A stretch of 64,000 nt of DNA from Micropterus salmoides. Its lineage: Eukaryota; Chordata; Actinopteri; Centrarchiformes; Centrarchidae. Made by a program: the position numbers and the translations under genes. The DNA lies in assembly GCF_014851395.1 (NCBI RefSeq), contig NW_024041150.1, positions 28,137,225 to 28,201,224 on the forward strand. Direction: 5' to 3'. Shown here in pieces: positions 1-11,130 of this stretch. Within the stretch, counting starts at the first letter, position 1, and each line of letters opens with the position of its first letter. The notes under the pieces were generated by a model, which ran no database searches, was not told the DNA's origin, and saw nothing but the letters and a program-made list of their open reading frames with translations.

Positions 1-687
1 GAATTAAAATTGTTTAAAAGATTCTTTCATATTGCAAGATATTAATGTTGTTGTTATGTTTATTACGTTAGAAAGTTAGATGTATTAGAGACAAACTGCA
101 TGCTATATCAGCACCATTGTATGTGCCAATAAGTAGCATAACAATCAGCATTACATACAGTAGTTTATGCACCAGAGAACTTGATTTAACTTTACTTGTA
201 AACTGTAAAATGTCCCAATCAATACACATTGTGGTCAAAATTCCTAAAATAAAAAACAAATATTCAGGATCCTTATCAAAAAAACTGTGTATTTATATGT
301 TCATATAAAAACAAAAGACTATTAAAAACTTGTATCAGTACTGAATTTTAAGAAAAATCCAGTAAAGCTACTTTAAGGCAGTTTATTTATCATTAGGCCT
401 ATTCAAGACAAAGCAACAAGATGATTATATGGCGGTAATAATAATCAGCTTCAGATAAATCAGATAAAGAAATGGTTGTCTCTGTCTCTCTCACACACAC
501 ACACACACAGGCGAGATGAACTTTGCCCCGTGATGTTCTGTATCTAAGTTATCACCATGTTCGAGGCAAAGTCCAGCTGCTGGGTCAAACACAAGCAGTA
601 CTGACATTTCATTACAATTTGTGACACCTAAACACATTACAAAAAACTAAGGCTGTTTGCAAAAGAGACAACGAGAGATTGGCAAGC
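1..687. other. upstream region of cideb, no gene seen
   Basis: No coding exon is recognised here. It is AT-rich and holds a short CA microsatellite (about 492-509). The cideb promoter and 5' UTR should lie in its right part. No convincing TATA box was found close to the start codon. Confidence 0.5.
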
Positions 688-2387
688 ATGGATACCACCT
701 CTTCATTTATCAAGTAAGTGAAGAATCAGTTTTGGCCTGTTGACATTGTATTAATTTGCTTTATGATCCATTTGCTTGATAAACAACCCAAACAACACGT
801 TTGGCTGTTGAAGCCTATGAATTAATGTAAGTAAGTAATTAATTCAATGATATAGCATGTAATGTAAAGCTATGTTATATTATGACATTTATCAAGCCTG
901 TGATAATGGGCAGGGGCAACAATTTCAGCGAGTTTTGACAAAACTAACTAAAATATTTGATTATTTTAAGTCAATATTACAACTGAACTGGATGACATAA
1001 TCTGATTTAATCAGGTAATAAAGGTGACAAAAGGAGTATTAATGTGTAAAACACCACTAGAGGATCCACTAGACAAGGGCTGGGGGAAAGGGGACCTTGT
1101 CATCAGGCCTATTTCACAGAAGACATTTTGACATGTCACTCTGGGAAATGTAAATAATAAAATTAATGATTTCCATTTAGCTGCTTCAGTTTCAGGGTCC
1201 TTGTGTTGTGCATGATGGGTCACATTCACACTCTCAGGGCGTAATGAAACATTTAAATAGTTAATTGTTACTGTTATCAGTCCTGTGCTTTCTCCAAATG
1301 TCTGCTGTGAGGATCTCAGACGATCCAACACATAACTGAATTACCTTTCTGTCCGGTCTTTCCTCAGATCTGTAACCAAGAGAGTGTGGTCTCCACCACA
1401 GCGTCCTTTCAGAGTGTGTTGTCACAACAGAGAGACCAGGAAGGGCATCACAGCCGGGACCCTAGAGGAACTGAAAGAGAGGGTGAGAGTGGCTGTGAAT
1501 GATAAATAATAATGGAAAGAAATGAAAGAAAAGGTTCTGATCAGGGTAAAGCTGCTTGAAGTGTATATTATATAATAAATACTGTAATATTATTTGATAA
1601 ACTTGAATAGGTAAAATGTAAAAAGACAAATTTATGATAAAACAACCCACTCATAAGTGGCCAATTTGAAATAAAAAAGGATAAAGGTTCAAATATTAAA
1701 AAAAGAAAAAATATTTCACATGTAATACTCATTAAAGATGGAAACATAAGCAATTTTTGTCAGAATGAAGCATAAAATTAAATTACTTAAAGCTGGGTAA
1801 TGTTTAAAATATCAATAGTTCAACAAGTGAATTAAAATAAAAGTTATTTCGTCCTAAATCCTCATAAAGGACATTTCATTATCTCAAAAACATGGCATCA
1901 TCAAAGCCTTATTATAATGTGCTGCCAGTTTAAGTCCTCAGTGCACTCTGAGAAAGCTAGAAGCATGACAGGGATGGAGGAATTAAACCTCCTAAGTCAA
2001 GTTAATATGTCAGACATCCTGCTTTGGTTTCTAATGGGTTGACTTTACTTTACACATTAACATATTGTTCTCTTCTCTCACATACAGCAAAGTAAAATTA
2101 CAGTAAAGACAAGAGCTTATCTTTCTGATTGTATACATATTAATCCAGAGCAACTTCATTCTGTGCTGTAGGTATGTCAGGCCTTGCTGCTGTCCCTGTC
2201 TGCAGTGTCTCTGTTTCTGGTTTGTGAGGAGGACGGTACAGAGGTAGACTCCGATGAGTTCCTCATGACCCTGCCTGACAACACCATGCTCATGGCCCTG
2301 CAGCCTGGACAGACATGGAAACCTCAGTCGGTATGTTTGACCAAAGAAACCAAATGTTATTCATTATATAATTTTATATATACAGAC

Positions 2388-2421
<34 letters not shown>

Positions 2422-3081
2422 CCCTATAAGTGTTTGCTATACCTCACACAGGCTCGTTTAAAACTGATGTTTGGCTCCTGTGGGTTTTGGTATATGCATG
2501 ATACACTATAATGACACTTAATGTGTTGTCTTTTATCCCCCAGGGTTCAGTTGTGTCCAGATCTCAAGACCACAACAAGCCCCGGACTGGGAGAGACATA
2601 GCTCGTGTCACCTTTGACCTTTACAGAACGAGCCCAAAGGACGTCTTTGGCTCCCTGAATGTGAAAGCAACATTTCAGGGCCTATACTCTGTGAGCGCCA
2701 ATTTTCAGTGTCTGGGGCCCAAGAAAGTCCTCAGGTAAGCTTAAAGGAAGACGGTGATATATACATTCTGTCTCTGTGTCCTTTGTTCATCAGTCTAACC
2801 ATAATTTTCTCCCTCAGAAGAATTTCAGTGCACAGCGCCAGTGATAAAACCATTTGACACTAAATGTGACTCGAGCCAGCTGTTACGCAGCGAGGAATCA
2901 ATACAAAATCATACTGATGACACTTTATCTGGTTTTCAGAGAAGCCCTGCGCGTAGCCTCCTCCCTCCTATATGCTGCTGGACACCTGCTTATCACCTCC
3001 GCCTCCATGATCCGCCGCATTATTGAAGGCGCTGAGATCTGGCAGCCGCAGAGGACAGAGTACACAGCCAGCTGGAACTGA
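688..3081 (+). CDS. cideb: cell death-inducing DFFA-like effector B (CIDE-B), five coding exons
   Basis: Coding exons are 688-713, 1368-1482, 2172-2330, 2544-2734 and 2940-3081. All have GT/AG borders and join in frame to about 210 aa; human CIDEB has 219. CIDE-N begins near residue 20 with the PPQRPFRV core and holds an LLSLSAVSLFLVCEEDG stretch. CIDE-C follows from about residue 117 with DIARVTFDLY, FGSLNVKATFQGLYS and LGPKKVLR. The tail is the amphipathic region ending in EGAEIWQPQ. CIDE proteins sit on lipid droplets and the ER; CIDEB in liver promotes lipid transfer and VLDL lipidation. CIDEB is preferred over CIDEA/CIDEC because the exon 4 sequence resembles it most and because gmpr2/nedd8 are nearby, as in human 14q. 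The first exon is short (eight codons plus two bases), so the start is the least certain part. Confidence 0.9.
2383..2421. repeat. GA microsatellite in cideb intron 3
   Basis: Interrupted GA dinucleotide run directly downstream of coding exon 3. Confidence 0.9.
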
Positions 3082-3157
3082 CGGAGCCATGGGAGACCTC
3101 TTTAGTTGTGACAGAGTAACTAGCATCGCATTGATTAGCCATTGTACTGTATAATAT

Positions 3158-3163
3158 AATAAA
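3158..3163 (+). terminator. cideb polyadenylation signal
   Basis: AATAAA about 77 bases after the cideb stop codon. It is the first canonical hexamer downstream and gives a short 3' UTR. Confidence 0.65.
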
Positions 3164-3364
3164 GTGCTGTTTACTGCCTTAAAATGGGGGGGGGAATAAA
3201 CCACTTTTTTTTTTTTTTACATGAACATCTGTTAAGGTAGTATCTGTATACACTGTAACACTGATACTCTTATATGGAGTGCTTGTATGACTGTGTATCA
3301 TGTTCTACCTAATATTTCGGCTTTACTTCAGGTTATATATAGAATGAAACAGACATATATACAT

Positions 3365-3452
3365 GTATTCATTTATTGTTTTACTGTACAGCACTTTGTG
3401 TCCACTTGGATTGTAGGGTGCTCTATAAATAAATTTTGATTGAGTGATTGAA
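3365..3452 (+). mobile_element. 3' end fragment of a non-LTR retroelement
   Basis: The stretch reads through a 'cagcactttgtgtcc' block to 'gtgctctataaataaa' and ends in an 'attgagtgattg' simple tail. This is a very common 3' tail of teleost LINE/SINE-type elements. Only the tail is present; the family was assigned from memory, not by search. Confidence 0.45.
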
Positions 3453-4153
3453 ACAGACAAAAAAGAAACACCAATTTTTAAGGATTAAGTGTCAGAAACT
3501 GATGTAGCTGGATAACATGAGAATGAGTGTTATAGCTGTTAAACTATTTTATGTGCAATATATATTCCCCATAGTATCCTAAAATTGTACTATATTATTG
3601 TTAATTTGGTGTGGATTATGTCAGGTGACTTTCTGTCTTTCTACGCTCTGAGATTACAGATGATAAACTGCTGAAATCAAATGGTTATTAATGTGATCTG
3701 AAACACTGCTTTCTTTTTATAAAAAAATAAATATTACAGTAATGAGATTAAAGTTGTCATACATTTTGTAGTTTATTAATGCTTTGATGTAACTAATCAT
3801 AAGAAGAGTCATGGTCCAACAACAAGCAATGAGTGTTTTTTTACAGCACAATTACATCGACGTGAAACTGCATCTAGCTTGCAAAAGGACATGTGCATTC
3901 ATGTTATCAAACATGTCAAGTCATCACAATAACAGCATAACAAACAATGTGCTCCACATGAAACAAGAATGCGTCGTAACTGGGCAATCTTTTCTCAAAC
4001 ATCTGTGTAACATCTGTCTCAAAGTACAACATAAACAGCTTGATCCTACCAATAATGAACCAATTACAAGTCATAAAACAGCCTCTGATACATCTTTCTA
4101 ACTTTTGAGAGACGGTTCATCGTTCCCCTCAGTGGGAGGCTGTGGCATCATTT
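3453..4153. other. convergent 3' region between cideb and homez
   Basis: No exon is recognised. On the minus strand an AATAAA (plus-strand tttatt at 3772-3777) would end homez with a 3' UTR of about 380 bases. The 96-codon open frame at 3811-4101 resembles no family known to me. Confidence 0.4.
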
Positions 4154-5509
4154 CTAGTCTGGAGGCACTTGCACTATCTTCCATGTTGATTTTCTCCCGG
4201 CGTCACCCAGCTGTGCCTTTGCCAGCGTGTTCAGGCACTGCCGGTACCGGATGTTGGCCAGTGCCTGTTTGTGCTGCTCTTTGTTCATCCAGCGCGGCTT
4301 TCTTTTCTTGATGTGATAGCGCATGTCTCCGAACCACTGGACCAACATGTGGCGGGGGGCGCCAATCAGCATCGACAGGCGGTTGTATTCCTCCCTGTCT
4401 GGATACTGGCAGCGCAAGAAAGCCACCTTCATCATCGCCAACTGCGCCCGCGTCTTTGTGTTGCTGTAGATCGGAGAGCAACCGTCTGCAGCCACGGCCT
4501 CCTTTTCTGTTTCCCCCTCAGAGCCACTTTTCACAGGGGTCATTCGAGTGTCTGTGGTCCTGTTGTCAGCGAGTGGAGGCCCATTACAGGCTTGAGTTTG
4601 AGACAAGGGGGTGAGCAGAGGACTTGTATCCAGCGGCTCATCGGGCACCACGAAGCTCTTGTCGGCAGGCCACTCTTGGATGGACTGTAATCTGCTGTAT
4701 GCTTTGGCCGTCATTTCCTTTCTGGTGGAAAGTGGTGTCTCCAGCTGCGTGGATGTGCCAGACTCCCTCTCATCTTCATCGCAACTTATTTCTACTTCTC
4801 CTGCTCCCCCCACGACACCCTCATCCCATCGCTTCACTCTCTTCTTTCTCATCTTGTATGTCGCTGTCACCAATTGGCGCTTTCTCTGAGCATTCCTTCT
4901 CTCTTCCTCTGCTTCTCTGTCCCTCTCTTTCTCCATCTGTTGCTCCTGCTTAATTTTTTTCTCCAATCGTTTAGTAGCCTTCACTTTTTCTCCCATCCTC
5001 CTTCCCTCATCTGCACTCTGTTCCTCTCTAACCCCCCCTGCCTTCTTCCCACCAGGCTCTTTTACCTCTCTTTTGCATTTCTCATTCTCTCCTGTGTCCT
5101 CTTTTACCTCCTCCTGCATCCTGTTTTGCACCTCGGCTGTTCTTTGAGCTGACTTGAACTTCCTCCAAACCTCACAGATGTCACTATAGTCCCAGCTGAT
5201 GCCATAGCGGAGCCTCTGTACCATGAACCACACCTTCACCTGGTCCGGGTGTAGGGAGCAGCGCTGCGCCAGTGCAGCTGTCTGTTTCTGTGTCAAATAC
5301 GGAAACCTGTCGAACGCCTTGTCCAGCTCTGCAGCACCATCCATCTGTAGGTTAATTTGGTTTGAGTGAACCCATATAAACCTCTGACTGTCAGAGACCA
5401 CGGGCAGACACACTGCACTGTTGTGGTTCAGAATGAAAACCCCGTTCATTTCTGATAAAGTTGGAGTCTCTACACGAGCGCCAGGTATCTTTTGCCTTAT
5501 CTCCCTCAT
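4154..5509 (-). CDS. homez: Homez-like homeodomain/leucine-zipper protein, main coding exon
   Basis: One long exon. An acceptor (TTTGCAG) puts the exon start at 5524, and the first in-frame ATG is at 5509, giving about 451 aa; an earlier start in an upstream exon is possible. Counting from that ATG, homeodomain 1 lies near residues 55-111 with the recognition helix WFMVQRLR. A Lys/Glu-rich, probably coiled-coil stretch follows (about 140-235). Homeodomain 2 lies near 351-410 (AFLRCQYPDREEYNRL then QWFGDMRYHIKKRK). Homez is a vertebrate nuclear protein presumed to bind DNA. The segments NGVFILNHNSAVCLPVVS and RYGISW are typical of it. Human HOMEZ has a third homeodomain and a long acidic tail; neither is seen here, the protein ending about 40 residues after homeodomain 2. 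Confidence 0.88.
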   Translation of the reverse strand: MREIRQKIPGARVETPTLSEMNGVFILNHNSAVCLPVVSDSQRFIWVHSNQINLQMDGAAELDKAFDRFPYLTQKQTAALAQRCSLHPDQVKVWFMVQRLRYGISWDYSDICEVWRKFKSAQRTAEVQNRMQEEVKEDTGENEKCKREVKEPGGKKAGGVREEQSADEGRRMGEKVKATKRLEKKIKQEQQMEKERDREAEEERRNAQRKRQLVTATYKMRKKRVKRWDEGVVGGAGEVEISCDEDERESGTSTQLETPLSTRKEMTAKAYSRLQSIQEWPADKSFVVPDEPLDTSPLLTPLSQTQACNGPPLADNRTTDTRMTPVKSGSEGETEKEAVAADGCSPIYSNTKTRAQLAMMKVAFLRCQYPDREEYNRLSMLIGAPRHMLVQWFGDMRYHIKKRKPRWMNKEQHKQALANIRYRQCLNTLAKAQLGDAGRKSTWKIVQVPPD

Positions 5510-5530
5510 CTGTGATGATGACTCCTGCAA

Positions 5531-6425
5531 AGGGCAGACACACAGAACGGGTTGGTACCCAAAGAAAATATGTATTTATGGTTACATATTATAAAAGAGT
5601 AAAATAAAATAGAAACACTGAAAGGTAATCATCTGAACACACTTTCATCTTTTACTCAGTAGTTGTGACAATACTGTAAGAAGATATACACTTGTCACCT
5701 GTTACAGATTTTAAAATACAGTTTATATAGTCGTAGATGTCCATTTAATATTTCTGGTTAAATCTGGCGATTGTTGGGGTAAATCAGTGAGGAGGATTGT
5801 TTTGATGTCAATCTGAAGACTTGAATTTTTCACTGGATAAGCTTAAAATAGTAATTTCTATGTCAACAGACCAACAACTGAAATTCCAGAAAATGTATAC
5901 ATGATGTAAAACAAAAACTTGTTTAATAGAGGTTGTTAATGTTTCATACTGAGAAGAAGTGAGATTTACAGGCATATCAACATGCTGCAGGAGTGGTTGA
6001 AGAACTCAGATCCTTTATTTACTGTAAGTGAAATTAGCAACTCCAGAAATACTACATTACAAGTAAATGTCCTGCATTGAACTGTTAAAATTGTACATAT
6101 TATGTAATATGAGCAAAATATAATTCAGTTATCAAAAGATATTTTCACTTTCTAATGATTTAATGATAAGGTTGCAGCATTTCAAGGTTTGTAACATTGG
6201 AGTTAATTTTAACTGTTTAGCTTACTACATTTTAGTTTAATCTATATATCATCATATTTCGTGTGTAGATCACGTTTTTTAGCAAAGTTACCTTAGTTCT
6301 TAGATAGAACTGAAACTCACAAAGTAATAGCCTATAACGTTAGTGCAGAAAACCAAAGTACAGTAACTTTATAACCCTCTGAAATGCAGTGGACAAATAA
6401 ATATAATAAAAATACTTTAACCCTA
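5531..6425. other. sequence upstream of homez, no gene seen
   Basis: AT-rich sequence without recognisable exons. It probably contains homez intron 1 and the non-coding first exon, which cannot be placed from sequence alone. Confidence 0.35.
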
Positions 6426-7120
6426 AACCTTAACGTTAGTTTAACTTAACAGTTTGGTTAATATCACTGTCCATTGCCACAGAAGAAGGGTTAACGTTAA
6501 CTAAGTTAACTTAAATATTAACTGCCCCGTATTTACTAAATAATTGACTAACGTTAAACCACTCACGTGTTTAATTAGCGTGAAATTAATTTGGGTAAAA
6601 ATACATAGAGTGCTAACATTAGCTAACTTCACTCAAGTTCGCGCTAAACTCACGTTTTGTCATTTTTTGCCGTTTGCCAATCGTTAATTAGTCTAACAAT
6701 GCTAACCGAGTCTGCGGTAACATAACGGTCACAGTAACAAATCATTGATTACCGTCACTGATCGATAGTGCTGCGTCTAATAACAATATTTGTTAGCATT
6801 AGCGGAAACGTTAGCTAGCTAATAGCTTAGTGAGTTAACCGAAGTCCATTGCTCACAATGCACACACATGTCAGCTTTCTGTTACAGCAAACTTAGCTAT
6901 TATTTTCTTAATTATTAATCTTTTCAGCGGGCAGTATCAAGAAGACACCACACACACCACTAACTTTACTGATGAAGGGGCTGGAGGTCCTACCTTCAAG
7001 AAATATGATGAATGGCAGGTGATTTTTCTGCTGATCTGGTTCACACATGCAGGTAGTTGATCCAGATGCATAAACACTCCTTAATGAGAAGTTTGTTTGG
7101 TTAACGTTAACTAACTTCAG
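6425..7120 (+). repeat. duplicated segment A1 (partner 11860-12560)
   Basis: The stretch matches 11860-12560 in order and orientation. Shared blocks include 'tttaacttaac', 'tactaaataattgac', 'acatagagtgctaacatt', 'atcgatagtgctgcgtc' and 'gaaggggctggaggtccta'. It is rich in palindromic AACGTT/TAACGTTA motifs. It ends with a short exon-like unit that is kept in both copies. Confidence 0.8.
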
Positions 7121-7542
7121 TGATAATATCTTATCTCATGAAGTGTAGTCTCCCCGGCATTATTTATGACATGTTCAAAATAATACAAGTTGATGAACAT
7201 ATGGATTATTTAATAAAATGTCCCATCAGCTGACAGTTTATTAGGTACACTTAGCTGTAACTTCCCATACTACAGACATACAATAAATCCCACCCTTAAT
7301 AAGGTTATGGTGATTAGAGAGATGGTGGATTGAGTGTATAGTTAGAAACACCCTAATACAATTTAAAAGCTCCAGGGCCCTCTCCGGTAGAAGGAGAAGG
7401 TGTTGAAGCAAAGGAAGAAGGGAAAGAAAGTTACAGCGATGATGAGGATGAGAGATGCATGGTGGAAGAAGAGAGAAGTCATAAAAAGGATGTTGACCCA
7501 GGTTTGTGGCCAGCAGATTTGACTGACAGCCAGGCTTTTTAA
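6926..7542 (+). CDS. putative two-exon fragment of an unidentified gene, possibly ZMYM/hAT-transposase-like
   Basis: An exon ends at 7018 with ATG GCA G followed directly by a GTGATT donor. An acceptor (CTCCAG) at 7373-7375 opens a frame from 7376 that joins this phase and reads MAGPSPVEGEGVEAKEEG, then an acidic SYSDDEDE stretch and DPGLWPADLTDSQ before a TAA at 7540-7542. The DPxxWPxxLTD motif recalls the start of the transposase-like region of ZMYM1/hAT-type proteins, but this is recall only. No continuation is found downstream, so it is a fragment or pseudogene, or an exon whose partners lie beyond what I can recognise. Confidence 0.3.
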
Positions 7543-8029
7543 AAATCTTTCATTAATGTTAAGATCATTTTATCCCTTAATTTTACAATTAAAATTATTA
7601 AGACTGTAAAAGATTTTATTGAGGACGTTTTTATGGTGCCTTAAATCTTGAATTTGTGAACTGCACACAACTGGCCCCACCGGGTCAGTGGGTTTGAAAC
7701 TTACTGGCCCAAAGACAGTTTTTACAGGCCCTCCCTCCAAAAGTTATTTATCAGTGTTACAACAAAACCAAAGACTTATAAGTTATGTTATACTGTTAAC
7801 ATATTTAATCTGTTAATAAATACATCCTGGATATAAAACAAACTAAAATAAAATGTAATCACAGTTAAAATTATAAAAAATAAAAAGGTAATAGTTAACA
7901 AAACAATTTACTTTTAAAACAAAACATACTAACAGACTCAAACATGACGTGCTCTCTCTCCTGTTGACAGCCATCTAATAAAAATGTACACAGAGCAGGG
8001 GACACAAGTTGCCTCGATCCTGACTGACA

Positions 8030-8365
8030 GGTCGGAATGGTAGTGACCTTTCAATCACAAGGTAGCTCCGCCCAAAAGCATATGCTGCATTATTGTCTTT
8101 TTTCCTCTAAATGGGACCATAATTTACTAAATGAACATCATGCTGGCTTGAAGAAGACTTGAAACTAGCGACTGAGACCATAAACTCATTAAGAAAGTGT
8201 TTACTGAGGTAATAAATCAGCTGAGAATTAGCAACATTTTACCATTATTTCTAATGGAACCGGGCTTCTTTTTGCAACCAGCTGTCTCGCCCCCTGCTGG
8301 CCGTTATTATGAATGCAGGTTAAAACTCCGTCTGCAAGGTTTCACTTTCAGACCCAGAGATTCCG
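8030..8365 (+). mobile_element. unclassified interspersed repeat common in teleosts
   Basis: The stretch reads 'tcaatcacaaggtagctccg', then 'aaatgggaccataatttact', 'gaagaagacttgaaactagc' and 'cgccccctgctgg'. I recognise this order from many teleost genomes as a dispersed repeat. No coding potential or terminal repeat could be defined here. Confidence 0.45.
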
Positions 8366-8579
8366 CTTGATTGAGATTAGAGAAATAACATTTGACAACC
8401 ACTCGTCGCGTAACTACAACTCTGGATTGGACAACGGTGCGCGCCATGAGCTGCAAAACAACTGCCGGATGTTGAGTTTCTAACTTTTTTTTAAATACTA
8501 ATGTTTTTGCACTGGCCCAATCGGGCCTTAATTGAAGTGTTGTGAATGATTAAGTTTTAGGAGTTGTAACCACCAACTA

Positions 8580-9150
8580 ATTTAGTTTAAACTGCAATTT
8601 TTCTACTTTTTTCTGCTTGCCAGTTTAAGGTGTTTGTCTCCACCTACTGGTGATGAACTGGTCATTGCTCAGAATCAGAATCAGAATCAGTTTTATTGCC
8701 AGGTGTGTGTGCACATACGAGGAATTTGACTCAGGATTGTACATTGCTCACGATGTGCTTACTTATACAATAATACAATAATAATATAATAATAATAAAA
8801 TAAAATCAGACACAAACTACAGAATAGACAACACTAATATACACACTATGAACAAAACAATATAGACATTGACAAATAGTGCAGTGATCAGAGTGCAAAG
8901 GATGCAAGAATAAACTATTCTCATTATGTACATGTTGAAGGTGGATATGATATACAGGTACACATACATGCATACATGTACACAGTGTGATGGAGCGTAG
9001 TGCAAAGGATGCTGGAAAAAATAAATAAGACCTATGACCTCATGACCTGAGGTAGGTGTATTGGAATTTGTGTCTTTTGCATCGTTCATACACTGCGAAT
9101 TCGCTGAATAATAAAGCCAGAAAATGTTTAAAATGTGGAATGTTTTTATT
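8580..9150 (+). repeat. TRIM-array 3'-flank unit, copy 1 (gene missing)
   Basis: This matches the region after the intact and broken TRIM-like genes (16160-16370, 20160-20380) and 21900-22125. It includes 'ggtgtttgtctccacct', 'tggtgatgaactggtcattg' and the polyadenylation block 'aataaagccagaaaatg' (AATAAA 9110-9115). No TRIM coding sequence lies directly upstream, so a former gene has been lost or displaced. A retroelement fragment splits the unit. Confidence 0.75.
8673..9052. mobile_element. non-LTR retroelement fragment inserted into the 3'-flank unit
   Basis: The three paralogous flanks run without a break through this point; here about 380 bases interrupt them. The insert opens with tandem 'agaatc' units followed by 'agttttattgcc' and 'aggaatttgactc', a familiar teleost retroelement tail. 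It contains internal repeats ('gtgcaaaggatgc' twice, 'acatacatgcatacatg'). Its limits come from paralogue comparison. Confidence 0.6.
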
Positions 9151-9335
9151 GACTTCCATTTCCATACCAATGTGGCAATAGAAATGAAACAACACAGATC
9201 AAGTTACAACAAGTCCTGATGTCTTTGACATACAAGGAACTTCTTGTTTGTTTTAACCCACATAAAACCAAAGTGCCACAGCAACTTATGGTTCCCCCTT
9301 CGACTGCCCGGCAACATTAAGGTGAAGACTTCTTT

Positions 9336-9449
9336 ATGCTAAACTAAGCTAGGGTCTCCAGGGTGTAGCTTTAAACTATAAATTCTCATCTAACTTTCGG
9401 CAATAAAGTGAATAAGCAGATTTCCTAACATGTTGAACTATCCTTTTAA
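9336..9449 (-). mobile_element. half copy of fold-back MITE
   Basis: It carries 'atgctaaactaagctagg', 'ctcatctaactttcggc' and the terminal block 'aacatgttgaactatcc' before tttaa. These match the right half of the full element at 32396-33025. The same half copy recurs at 16550-16686 as part of the larger duplication. Confidence 0.55.
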
Positions 9450-10807
9450 TGACATTTAACTATTTAGTTGAGTTTGCATTTAGATCATCAGAATTCAGCA
9501 GCCTGAGATAAACTAAAATACGTTACCGGAATAAGGGTCTTCTTGCTACTGCTGGTCTACCTCCATTGGGATCTCAATCATAGTGCAGGAGTCAGACGAT
9601 GCCACATTACTGCATGGTTCATTGCATGCATGGTATCTGCCTTTGGTAAGTTATTCATAAAATGATGAGCTTTAGTTAGTTTCTATGTGATCCAAGAAAC
9701 ATTTTCATAAGCAATGAATATTGTATAATAGCCCAATGTACATCTTTTTAAACAATCATTGCTCATCTTCAGTCAGGGCTTGGCAAAGACTTAATGAGCA
9801 CTTTTTGTTCTGGTTTATTTCAGTACACCAGCGCATTAACATTCATTCAAATAATTACTGATTAATGTAACACTATTTTCGTGTACTGGAAGTTTGCATA
9901 CTTTGTTTCACTGTTAACCGGTTGATTGGGTTAATAGTCAATTACACAACCATAGAAACGTGCTTATATCCTTTTCACTCTGTGACTTCTTATAAGTGTT
10001 AAAGAGTATGCACAAAATATGTTGTAAATATGCCACAGAAATTAAGTAATACAGTTCAGTTAATTTAATTATACCTAATTCAGTTTCATTCTTAAATCAG
10101 GTAACATGACATTGCCAAAGTGGTACATGAACTGGACACATACAAGTCAGTCAGACATAGTTATTTAAGATTATATTTTAATGTCATATTTAATTTGCAC
10201 AGATAACTAGCAGGTAGACTCACCTGCAATAAAAATATAACTCCACTGTTAATTTCAAAGCTGCAGTTGATCATACATCGAGGAAGCATCCTTGTCAAAA
10301 ATGAAAACACTTGAAGTTGGGACATGTGACAAACAACAAACAATACAAGCACATACAAACACAAATACAAGTTAACCCTCCTATTATCTTTGGGGTCAAT
10401 GTTTAACATCTCTAAATAAATGACTGACATAATGTTTTGCATCATATTTAATGGCTTTTCCTAATTTAATGAGGACAGCTGGGTGAACATAAAATTAACA
10501 TTATCATATGGTTTTAATGTCCTGTACAAATTTTATACGCATCAGTGTATAGATTTGTAAGTTTTCGTGTTGTAAGTGTTAATTGTAGTTTCCTGTGAAG
10601 TTTCAGACAGGAAACTGCTCTTCTCTCCTTGAGTCTTGTCTTGTGCCAACAAACCGGCAATCACTAGTTGCATAAAATAATTAAAAAAGAGCTCCCCCTC
10701 AACATTTACTACAATAAATATAATAAGATAATAAGAATATATACCCTCCCGCGACCTTGTATGCAGGATAAGCGGTTGACGATGGATGGATGGAATATAT
10801 ACCCATT

Positions 10808-10850
<43 letters not shown>
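9450..10850. other. intergenic, no gene seen
   Basis: Up to about 10000 it matches 16690-17110 of the larger duplication. The rest, including an AC microsatellite at 10809-10849, is not explained. Open frames here are short and of low complexity. Confidence 0.45.
10809..10849. repeat. AC microsatellite
   Basis: Uninterrupted AC dinucleotide run of about 20 units. Confidence 0.95.
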
Positions 10851-10851
<1 letters not shown>

Positions 10852-10855
10852 GTAA

Positions 10856-11130
10856 TTTTCTTAGACCTAAAGATGTACACATGTTCTTTAATCAGGTACG
10901 TTGTTGTAGTGTTTATTAGTATATCGTTAAGTGAGGTTATTCTAGCAGACGAATACATGCACACATACAAACATACAAGTCAGTCAGACATACTCTGTTA
11001 CAGAGAGAGTGAAACATCCTTTTATTTCAGTAGAGCTGTTTTTTAAGCATATCATATCGTGCAGCATCAGTTTTTGCTTCTTTTCTCTAATTGTTACAAC
11101 TTACCCCAGTAGTGGGATAGGTTGGTTGTA
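10856..11130 (+). repeat. duplicated segment B1 (partner about 17140-17418)
   Basis: Shared blocks include 'cttagacctaa', 'catacaagtcagtcagacat', 'cagagagagtgaaaca', 'tctctaattgttacaactta' and 'gggataggttggttgta'. In both copies the match follows the 3'-flank unit, so it belongs to one duplicated block interrupted here by unrelated sequence. Confidence 0.75.

Noticed and set aside
2820..2880. Alternative cideb exon 5 starting after CCCTCAG at 2818
   Set aside because: It would reach a stop within ten codons; the acceptor at 2937-2939 restores the conserved CIDE-C end.
4271..4953. Plus-strand frames across homez
   Set aside because: Shadows of the homez coding exon with low-complexity composition.
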